Shown piece by piece: positions 28,001 to 40,000 of a DNA stretch of 64,000 nt (the stretch's first letter is position 1; each line of letters starts with the position of its first letter). A program made the position numbers and the translations under genes. The stretch is from Rhodocytophaga aerolata (lineage in GTDB: Bacteria; Bacteroidota; Bacteroidia; Cytophagales; 172606-1): assembly GCF_030503435.1 (NCBI RefSeq), contig NZ_JAUKPO010000011.1:156281-220280 (forward strand), given 5' to 3'. The notes under the pieces are model-generated. The model was not told the origin of the DNA and made no database searches. It saw only the letters and a program-made list of their open reading frames with translations.

Positions 28001-31000
28001 GCACCCGCCGGGTAGAAGACGGTACACCATCCTCACAAGTTAGAGGCTATGAACCTTCCAGACTGACCATTGCTAACAGCCGATTGAGCATACTATCTAA
28101 TAAAGGGATTTCCATTGTTGGTAACAATAACCAGATAAATGCCTTAGGGGTAGCATTCAACGCCAGCCAGGGAAGATTTGTTATTGAAACTACCCTTATT
28201 AATCCTTACAAAGGAAGCAATGATGAGCAAGGAGGTTTATGGTATGGCCTCAACGATAAAACTTTCATCAGGCTTGCCATTAATAATAACCGGGTAGTGC
28301 TACGTAAAGAGCTAAATGACCTTTCTCCGATTACCTCTGATCTGAACGATCCAAGCAGACGGAATACAGCCTCAATAACTAATTTGAATTCCCAGACGGT
28401 CCGCCTGCGAATAGTAGTAGATCCAACAGCCAATACGGTAGAAGGTTTTTATTCCACGAATGGAACAACCTATATCAATGTTGGCGAAGGCTATCCTGTA
28501 AAAACCCTGGATATTGCGGATATGGGTATTACAGGAGCCAATGTACATGCCGGGGTATTCAATACACACCGCAATGCTACAACGCCCATTATCCATGTCT
28601 TCGATAACTTTACTATCAGACCGGAAGAAGCGCCAGTAAATACGGCTCCGGTATTTGCGAATGCCACTTATACATTTAGTAAGGAAGAAACAGCCGCTAT
28701 TGGTGCAACTGTCGGTAGCGTATCGGCCACAGACGTAGATGGGCATGCGCTAGTATATAGCATCACGGCAGGCAATGCAGCCGGTAAATTTGCTATCAAC
28801 CCAACTAGCGGCGAGATTACTTTAGCAGCCGCATTGGATTACAGCACAGCTTCCTCGTATAGCTTAACCCTACAAGCCACCGATAATGGCACCCCTGCCT
28901 TGTCGGCTACTGCCCAGGTTACTGTAAATGTGAGCAAGGTAAATAAAGCACCGGTTATTGTATCTGCGCCAGAGGCACAAACTATTACAGCCGGACAGCC
29001 ATTTTCTTTCCAAACAGGCTCATTTTCTGACCCGGATGCCAGTGATGTACTAACCTATTCTGCTTCCTTGGCAGATAATAGTGTATTGCCAGCTTGGGTA
29101 CAATTTAATGCTGCAACACAGGTATTCAGTGGTACTGCCCCTGTTACCCCCGGAAGCATTACCATTCGTGTAACAGCCACAGATCAGGCCCTTGCTTCTG
29201 TAAGCGCTACCTTTGCTATTACAATTGAGGCTGTTCAAGTAATACCTTGCTCGCCCATTAGCACTTTGCCTTGCGATCAGATCAATGTGCCTCTTCCCTA
29301 TGTACTTAATTTTGATGGAAATGAAGGTGGGTTAACTGACAAAAATAATGCTCAACTGGGCTTTACCATGGTAGATGCCTATACAGGCACCCGTTTAGCT
29401 GTTGATGGTACAGCAAGCTCCGCCGTCATTGGTTATGAGCCCTCCAAACTAACACTAGCCAATGGCAGGTTAAGTATTCTGACAAACAAGGGCATTGCTT
29501 TCACGAATGCTACACAAGAAAACAATAATCAGCTGAATACCCTGGGTGTAGGTGTAATGGCCAATGGCAAGCTTACTCTGGAAACTACAGTGGTTAATCC
29601 TTTCAATGGTACAAGTTCTGAGCAGGGTGGACTTTGGTTTGGAATTAACGATAAAACATTTTTAAAACTGGTAGTGTCAGGTAACCGGGTAGAGTTACGC
29701 AAAGAATTGAACGATGTATCTAACACTGCCGGTGCTGAGTTAGCCAACCCCGATCAGCGGATTACGCTGGTAATTAACGGACTAAATACACAAACCGTCC
29801 GCCTGCGTATGGTGGTAGACCTGGTAGCCGGTACTGCAGAAGCTTTCTATTCTACTGATGGAATAACTTATGTGAATGCAGGTGCCCGGTATGCAACGTC
29901 TTCTCTCAACGTTGCTGATATGGCGTTGGCAGGCAAGCAGGTGTATACAGGTATTTTTGCTACGCACCGCAATGCTACTACGCCAGTTACGTTCACCTTC
30001 GATAACTTCTCTGTCACGTCTGACGGAGTGGCTGCCAAGGTATTAGCTTTCTCTCCTACTGCACTTGATTTCACGGTGTTACAGGGAGGTACAATCACTG
30101 CTAAGTCAGCGGTTCTTTCTGCCAGTGCAGGTACGCCAGTAGTTAGCCTTACTAAATCCACAGCCAGCTGGCTTACCTTGCCTGCTGCCGGATTAGGTAC
30201 ACTTACATTTGGTGCAGGTCAGATTAACTCTGCTATGGCACCCGGTATCTATGAAGCTACCGTTACTGCCAATGCAGAGGGGTATATGGCTGCTAACCTG
30301 ACAATACGGTTAACGGTTACAAGTCCGGTTGCAGCTCAGGAGATAAAAGTAAATTTCCAGGACCCGGCTACTACACCACCCACAGGTTGGGTAAGTGATT
30401 ATGGACAGCCATTCGGTGCAAGAATTGGAGCCAACCAAGGGAATGCATTGGAATATGGCTGGAAAGCCCGTTCTAATGGCAGTCCTCTGGATTTATCCGT
30501 AGGTGGAACTACGCCTGGTAATGGACGCAACCGGAATACTACTTTAAATCCGGATATTGATGTATTGCTGGCAACGTTGATGCACATGCAGGCAGATGAT
30601 ATTACCGGTACATTTAATGGTACAAAAGCTGAAGGATACTGGGAGATAAAAGTGGCCAATGGAGAATACAATGTAACCGTTACCGCAGGTGATGGAGAGC
30701 CTGGTACAGTTCCTGAAATTCATAGCCTGAATGTAGAAGGAGTAAGTGCCATCAGTGGTTTTGTGCCCGCTGGCACAGCAGGAACGTTAACCCGCTTCAG
30801 AACAGCTACTGTACGCGTAACTGTAACAGACGGGCTACTGACAATCAATGCAGATGGCGGAACAAATACCAAAATCAACTCTGCTATCATTACTCCGGTA
30901 AATGTATCTCCTTTCCTGCACTGGTCAGCGAATGAGCAAAGCCTGGTTATTGAAAGAGGAACCGCTGAGACCAATAAAACCTTTTCCTTAGATCTGGTTA

Positions 31001-34000
31001 ACTCAACAGGAGAAGATAATGCAGTTATTTCGTTGACTGCTAATTATGGAGGCGGTGCAGCCAATTGGTTAAGCTTCAATGCAACGCATACCAGCAGTGA
31101 ACCTAACGTAACCTTCGATTACACAGCTGCTAAAAACCTGCCTTTGGGCACTTATACAGTGTTAGTTACCGCAAGTGCTCAAGGATTTACCAGTGCCATT
31201 ACCACCATTCAGATTACTGTGGTAGAGCCAGGTAGCATTCAGCCGTATGTAGTTTCGTCAACCCCTGCAAACGGAGCAACCAATGTGAGTGTGAATATTG
31301 CCAGCATTGCAGCCAACGACCTCTTTGTACCAGAAGTACCCGGATTTAAAGGTGGCGTGAACAACGAAACCTTAAACACGTCTACTGTTAAATTGCTGAA
31401 GATTAGCGGAAGCTCCACAACAGAGATTTTAGGTATTGTACAAGGAACAGGCGGCGGCGATGCCATTAGCTTCTCTCCAACCTTTGCCTTAGAACCAAAT
31501 ACAACTTATAAATTTGTTGTAACTGCCGGGGTGAAAGCGTACAGTGGTGCTTCTTTCTTGCCTTATGAAGCAACCTTTACTACCGGAGAGCTTACTACAC
31601 CAGATGGCCCGACAGCTGTAGAGTTTGCTCCTAAACAAGTAATTCCAGGTACCATAGGAAAGAAATATACTTCTTTAACCTTCGGCCCGGATGGCAGATT
31701 CTATGCACTCCGGTTAGATGGTGTGATTGAGCGGTTTGTTGTAGACCGGGAAACAGGCATGCTTTCAGGCCAGACAGAAATCAGAACAGTGATCAACAAG
31801 TATGGCGCCCGTTCTGCGGTAGGTCTGGTATTCGATCCTGCTTCTACGCCTTCTAACCTAATTGCTTACGTTTCTCATTGTACCGCAGGACTTACCAATG
31901 CACCTGAGTTTGATGGCAATTTGTCAAGGCTTACAGGTGGCAATCTGGAAACTGAACAACTGGTATTAACCAAACTTCCCCGTTCAGCTAAAGATCACCT
32001 GGTAAATAATATTGTGTTCGGTCCGGATGGCGCCCTGTATTTCTGCCAGGGAAGCAATAGCTCGATGGGGGCCTATGATGGCACCTGGCAACGGGAAGAA
32101 AGTTTGTTAGCCGGCGCCGTATTACGCTTAGACCTGCAAAAACTAGCCGGACTTACCTTGCCTTTGGATGTACGGACAACAGCCAATCAGAGCCTGATCA
32201 ATGCTGCGCCTGCTGCTAATATCCGGATGTCAGATGGCACCTATAATCCGTATGCAACTAACTCACCATTGACGATTTACGCATCTGGTGTACGGAATGC
32301 CTACGATCTGCTGTGGCACTCTAACGGACAGTTGTATGTACCAACCAACGGTTCTGCTGCAGGGGGTAATTCACCGGCCTCTGTTATGGGAACCCGCAGA
32401 CCAGATGGTAGCTTCTACAATGGACCAGTAGTGCCTGCTACGACTAGTGTAAAAGTACAGAATGACTGGTTGTTCCGGGTAAATCCGTTTAAACCTGTTG
32501 GCTTTTTTGGGCATCCAAACCCCTTGCGTGGCGAATATGTAACCAACCGCGGGTATCTGGATAATCCAAAATATGCTACAACGCAAGGCCCGGATGCTAA
32601 CTACCGGGGTGCTGCCTTCAACTTCGAGTTGAACAAATCACCCAACGGTGTGATTGAATACAAGAGCAATGCTTTTGGCGGTGCCTTAAAAGGCAGAATC
32701 CTGGTATGCCGTTTCAGTGGTGGTAGTGATATCATTATTCTGGAGCCGGGTTCTATGGAAAACCTTGCTTCTATCAACTCTGCGGACGACGATGATAAAA
32801 TTTATGACATCGTAAAATTCCAGACTGGTTCAGGTACCAATGGCGTACCAGGGCTTTCCGGATTCACTAATCCGTTGGATATAACCGAAGATGTGCAGAC
32901 TGGAAACCTGTATGTTATTGAGTACAACTGGAACAATACAGCCGGACAGACAGCACAACTAGTTCTGTTAAAAGCTACTACACCTTCTGCCCCAGTAGGC
33001 ATAGCCAGTGTGAGCCCTGCCAAAATTGTGGATAATGATGTAGCTGGTGGCGAAGCCGGTAAAACTCACACCATTACGCTGGCTAATAAAGGCAATACTA
33101 CTTTACTTGTAACAGGCATCACTTTAGCAGGAACAGATGTAAATCAATTCCAGTTACTAGGTGCACCTGCCGCAAGCACAGCCAGCCCGGTTTCTATTGC
33201 ACCAAACAGTGCTATTACCTTTAATGTGGCTTTCAACCCTACTTCTGTAGGTGTTAAAACGGCCAAACTCTCTGTTACCAGTGTGAATAACACGGTGAAG
33301 GAAGTAGCCTTAAATGGATTAGGAACCATTGGCTTAAGCGGATCGAATGAGCCTTCTTTACAAGCGGTCTTAGATGTGCATGGCATTAATGTGAATGTGG
33401 GAGATGATAATAAGAGCACGAACATTATTCACAGCAATACCACCCAGCAAAAAGCCGCCTTGTTAGGAGAAGAAATTGCTGCACAGCGGTTCCAGCGGGC
33501 AGAAGATGGCCCGGTAACCATTCAGCCATTGTCTGTATTCGGGCCGACACATACCGGCGGTATCGTAACAGGTTTCGGCTGGTATGTTTCCGGCGATGCA
33601 AATGCGAAAAATGAACTCTTTACGGTAGCCAACAGCAGCTATCAGACAGTAGATGTACAAACAACTGGTAACCTTTCTTTTGATCCGGGTACGGCTTCGT
33701 TTGGTTTCTATTCTCGTTGGCCTTTCTTTAACAACCGTCATCTGTATAGTGAAGATGCCCTAAACACATTTGAAGGAACTATTCCTCATCATGTGCGGGT
33801 ATATCCGCTGAAAAATACGGATGGTACCGTTGTAGAGAATGCGTATATAATAGCTACTGAAGAACATATCAGTGGATTCGATTACCAGGATGTGGTAGTA
33901 ATAGCCTACAATGTGAAGCCTGTGGTAGTAAGAGAGCTTACCTTCTCTACTCCATCAATTGCATTCACTCACACCCCTGGCCTGCCTACAGCCACACAAA

Positions 34001-37000
34001 CTGTAAGCTTATCGGCTAATACTGGCACGCCTGCCTTAACGCTGACAAAATCAGCCGGAAGCGATTGGTTGGTGTTACCTCAGCCTGCTTTAGGTGCCTT
34101 AACTTTTGGCATCAACGAAACAGGTTTGGCAACAGGCACTTATAGTGCTACGGTTACTGCAGCGGCTAGTGGCTATACCAGTGCAACCTTAACCGTTAGC
34201 TTAACAGTTAATGCTCCTGCCCCATTTGCTGTGATTAATGTAAGCAATAATGAACTTATTTTTGATGGAGTAAAAAGCACAACTATTACTAAGCGATTAA
34301 CCATCACGAATACCGGCAATCAAATGCTGAACCTGGGCAATGTAACAATCAGTGGAACCAACGCCAGCAATTTTATACCGGATAACATTACGGTGGAAGG
34401 GGAACCTACCGGAAATGCAATTGGTCCTGATGAGACAAAAACCCTGCAGATATCCTTTGTACCCGGCAGCGCAGTTGCTACTTTCAATGCAGTATTGAAT
34501 ATACCAAGCGATGCATTGAATAGCCCAGCATTAAGCGTTGGCTTGTATGGCATGTCGTTGAATGGCTTTGAAGGAAACAATGAGCCGCCTTTACAAACGG
34601 TAGTAGATGTGTTGGGATATAAAATTAATGTAGGATGGACAACGTTAGCTGATGGAATTCAGGCAACACTAAAAGGAGAAGAAGTAGCTGTACAGCTCTT
34701 TGAAAAAGCAACTGAAGGGGTAGTAACTATTCTTCCGGTAGCCCGCTACTCTCCAAACCAGGAATTGCCTTTCGGGTTCTACACCAAGCAAAATGAGGCA
34801 CCATTACGGACGGCTGTTGGAACACTTTCCGGTGTTTCAGGTCAACATCAAGCTCTGTTCCCGCAAATTGTAGCCGGTTCCGACCGTTTCGATCCACAAA
34901 CAGGAGTATTTGGAATCTATGTACAAGGTCTGCAAAATAGATTATCGTATACAGAAGATCCATTGAATGCTGGTGGGCCTGCCCTGCATGCGGTACGTAC
35001 CTATCCGTTGAAAGACCGTCAGGGAGTACTAGTACCTAACAGTTACCTGGTTTGTTTTGAAGATGCTTCTAATGGGGATTACCAGGATTATGTGTTCGTA
35101 CTTCAAAATGTAATCCCGGCCGGAACACGTAAAGCTCTGGCTTTCAATCCAACTAGCTTGAACTTTAACGTGCCGCTGAATGGAACAACGGCAGCGAAAA
35201 TAGCCACGTTGAGTGCAAGCAATGGTACGCCTGCTTCTGTCTCCTTAACTAAATCTGCTAACAGCAACTGGCTGATCTTGCCAGCAACTACCCTAGGCGA
35301 TTTATCCTTTGGTGTAAATGTTAACGGATTAGCTGCCGGTGTGTATACGGCTACGGTTACAGCTGCTGCTGCCGGTTACACAAATGCAACCCTGACAGTG
35401 AACATGCGCATCGCTGATATAGGTGCTAATGCAACCAGAATAAACTTCCAGCTGGCTACTACAGCTACGCCTGCAGGTTATCTGGCAGATGCTGGTTTAG
35501 CCTACAGTGAAGCAAGAGGATATGGCTGGGTAAATCCAACAACCAAGGTGCCTAAGGACCATACGGCCAGTATGCGTGAACGTACCTCTGCCACGGTTGA
35601 AACCCGCCTGAGAACCTTAGCTTTAATGCAAAGTTCTACTAGCCCACAAACGCCAGGCAGCTGGGAAATGAAAGTTGCCCCTGGCCAGTACAATGTTACG
35701 GTAGGCGTAGGTGATCTGGATTTCTTCGACAGTAACCATACAATTAATGTAGAAGGAGTAGCGGCTATCACTAACTTTATCCCAACTGCGCAGAATCCAT
35801 TCCGGACTGCTACAGTTACGGTAGAAGTTACCGATGGCATGCTTACCATTGACGCCAATGGTGGTACCAACACGAAGATCAACTTTGTGATTGTAGACCA
35901 GGCCACAGCCGAAGGTGATTTTATACCGCCAGTAGCTTCTGTGCAGTTTAAAGGTGCCTTGCAAACGCCAGGGATATACCGCAATAATGTGGTTGTCTCT
36001 GTAAATGCATCAGACGCTGGCGGATCAGAACTGGCCAACGTATTGTACAGCATTAATAACGGTCCGTTCACTGAGTACTACACGCCACTCCTGATCAATA
36101 CTGCCGGAACATACAGCATCCGGGCCAGAGCAATTGATGGAAACGGCAATGAGTTTACGTCTGCTGCCACAGCTTTCAGTGTTGTAATACCAGAGTTGAA
36201 CAACACAAGTATGCTGGTAGAAAATCTGGATAAATTCCCTGCCAATGACCGGCTGACTTTCTCGCTGATTCAGGAACCCTGGAGAAGAAGCAACGGCGAT
36301 GGTACCTTTACGCCATACAACCGGAACCACGACCAGGTGAAAGTACGCATTAGCAACAAAGGAGCCGGTGTATTGAACATTAGCAACTTAGGGCTTACTA
36401 ATACGGCCGCCTGGAAAATTACGCAGGTAAACAATGTGGTATTTGATGCAGCTACTATGCTTCCTCTTACTATTAACCCAGGTAGCTCGGTGGAAGTTGG
36501 TATTCAGTTCGTGGCTCAGTTTACATCCGGAAGAATCCGGATTCTGAACGATACCCTGCATATCGCATCTAATGATGACTTCTCCCCAAGAAAGAGCCTC
36601 GTATTGCATGGTATGTGGCAAGCCAGAGGCGAAGGTGGTAATGAGCCCTATGCCTCTGAAATTATCAGAGCCTTCGGTTTCAAAACGTCTACCGGATTTA
36701 ACTCCAATGATGGCACCAATGCAGGTACCAGCCTGTTGCTCAACACAGATGAGATTCTTTCTTCCTTCTTTGTAAAAGCAGATGCTGGCAAACCTGTGTA
36801 TGTTATTCAGATGGGGGCGTATCATGGGTGCTGCTCTTCTGTAGAAAGCTTCCAGTGGTATGCTAAAGGCTCTACGACCAATACAACCGTATTTGCGCAT
36901 AACAGCCTGGATGGTCAATCATTGTTGCCAATGAGAAATGCATCTTCTACGTTGCTGGCAGACGGCACCTTTAACCCAACAGGCGCTTTTGGCTTCAAAG

Positions 37001-40000
37001 TAAGTGCTTCTTACTCTGACCGCACCAGAAACTCTGAAGGTAAAATCGGTGTACGTGTATGGAAAGCGATAGATCCGAATGGAAACATTATTCCGAATGC
37101 CTACATTATTGGGCACGATTACATTGGTACACCTGGTGTAACCAACTATGACTACCAGGATAATGTGTTCTACATAAGCAACGTTAAGCCTGAAGTTGGC
37201 GCCGCTAACTTCTCAGAATTAGCTGCTGCTCCTTCTGCGGTAGACTTCGGTTCCAAACAGATTGGTACAAACACTAACCGCACTATTGATCTGAAAAACC
37301 TAGGATTAACTTATGCCAATGGCAGCAGTGACCCGGCTATTACGATTAAGAGTGTAGAAATTGTTGGAGCGAACCTGAATGAGTTCACGGTAAGCACGCC
37401 TGCTTCCGTAAGTCTGGCGCCTCAGGCAACTACTACAGTTACGGTAGGTTTCAGACCGGGCAGCCGGGGTATCAAAAATGCAGCCTTGCTGGTATATTAC
37501 AACAGTAGCCTTTCACCCTTACGCATACCGCTGTATGGCATTGCAGACGATAATTGCAGTGTAATTTCAGTCGCTAAGCGGATTAAGAGTGGAGCTGATG
37601 CCAATGTATCTATCAACGGAAAAGCATGGGAAGCAGACAGAACATACCGTCAAGGGTCTGTGCAGTTAGATAAGCCTGCGGCTACACCAATTGCTAGTAC
37701 TGAAGATGATGTACTCTATCAGACGTACCTGTCTTCTACGACCAATTTGGCAGAAATTCGCTACCAGATTCCGGTAACCAATGGGAACTATATGGTTCGT
37801 ATGCACTTTGTCGAAAACTTCTTTACTGTAGAAGGTTCCCGGGTGTTTAGCATCAATATAGAAAACCAGACACGGTTAACTAACCTCGACATATTCCGGG
37901 AAGTTGGATACAAAGTGGCATTGGTGAAAGATTTTGAAGTAGGTGTATCTGATGGAAGATTAGATATCCGTTTCAATCCAACAGCAAACCGTCTGGCTAT
38001 TGCTGGTCTGGAGATCTTTACGACTGCTACTAATCCGAATGCTATTGCCTTAACCCAGCAATCGGTTACTGGCTCTGAATGTGGTGTAGCTAACGGTTCA
38101 ATTACGTTAGGTGTAACCAACTCAACCGCTACTTCTCTGCTGTATAAAGTAGGACAAAACGGAACCTATCAGACTTCACCTGTATTTGCGAATCTGGCTT
38201 CTGGCTTGTATACCTTCTATGTAAAAGAGAATGTAACCGGTGGTTGCGAAACATCCAGTGTGTTTACTATCCCAGACCGCAACAATAATCTGGCATTTAC
38301 AGTGAATGCGCCGTTGTTGTCTTGCAATGCCTTAACAGGATCAGCTACCGTAACTAACATCACCGGCGGGTCAGGCAATTACACCATCACCTGGAATACT
38401 CTTCCGGTACAGACTGGTGCTACAGCCAACAACTTAGCTGAAGGGGTGTATACAGTAACTGTAACAGATGCTACAGGTTGCAGCAAATCTCAGGAAGTAA
38501 CTGTGGGCCGTCAAACAGATTGCCAGGTTGCTACATTACGTATCAATGCAGGTGGTCCGCAAGTTTCGCTGCCAAGTGGCGTAAGCTTCTCTGCCGACCA
38601 GTATTTCAACAATACGTATACGTATCAGAACCTGAATCTGGGAGATATTGCTAATACGACAGATGATGTACTGTATAGAACAGAACGTGGTTCTAACACC
38701 GACATGGGTACCTTTGCTTACAATATTCCAGTAAGAAATGGCAATCATAAAGTGGTACTGCATTTCGCTGAAATCTATTTCGTAGGAGCCAACGATGCCG
38801 GCAAACGGGTATTTGATGTGAGAATGGAAGGACAAACCCGGTTAAGCAACTACGACATTGTAGCAGATGGAGGCGCCATGGCAGCTATCACCAAATCGCT
38901 AGATGTATCAGTAACCGATGGCACGCTTACCATTGAGTTTGCAGGCAAAGTTAACCGTCCGAAAGTATCGGCTATCGAGGTAATCTCCTCATTCCCGGTT
39001 ACTAACAATGCGCCGGTATTAGCAACGATTGATAACAAGACCGTAATGGTAGGCCAAACACTGAGCTTTACAGCAACTGCAACCGATGCAGATGCTAGTC
39101 AGACGAAGACCTATTCGTTGGTTGGTGCTCCACAAGGGGCTACCATCAATGCAACCACGGGTGCTTTCTCCTGGACACCTGCCCAGACTGGCAGCTTCAG
39201 CTTCACCGTGAAGGTGACTGACAATGGTACCCCTGCCCTATCAGATGAAGAGCAGATTACAGTCTTAGTAAGTGCAGTGGGTGCGAATGCCATCCGGATT
39301 AATGCCGGTGGAGCCGCCTTTATGGCCTCAGGTAACCGTCAGTTTATTGCAGATACCTATTTCAGTGGAACAACGCGTACCTTCTCTCTAGCTAGTGGAG
39401 ATATTCTCAACACGACAGATGATGTGTTATACCACAGCGAACGTTCAGATGCGGCATTTAGCTATAACATTCCGGTGAGCAATGGCACATACAATGTAGT
39501 GCTGCACTTTGCAGAGATATGGTATGGAGCCCCAGGTGGTGGAGCAGGAGGAAGTGGCAAACGCTTATTCCATGTGGATATGGAAGGTAGCCGGAAGCTA
39601 ACCAACTACGACATCTACGCAGCTGCCGGTGGTGCCATGAGACCAGTACAGTCAACCTGGCCGGTAACCGTAGCTGATGGAACGTTGAATATTAACTTCC
39701 TGACAGGTGCGGCCAATATGCCAAAAGTATCAGCTATCGAGGTTATCCCGGTGAGTATCGTAAACCAGGCACCAGTGTTAGCAACGATTGGTAATAAAAC
39801 TGTAACAGTAGGCCAAACACTGAGCTTTACAGCAACTGCAACCGATGCAGATGCTAGTCAGACGAAGACCTATTCGTTGGTTGGTGCTCCACAAGGGGCT
39901 ACCATCAATGCAACCACGGGTGCTTTCTCCTGGACACCTGCCCAGACTGGCAGCTTCAGCTTCACCGTGAAGGTGACTGACAATGGTACCCCTGCCCTAT

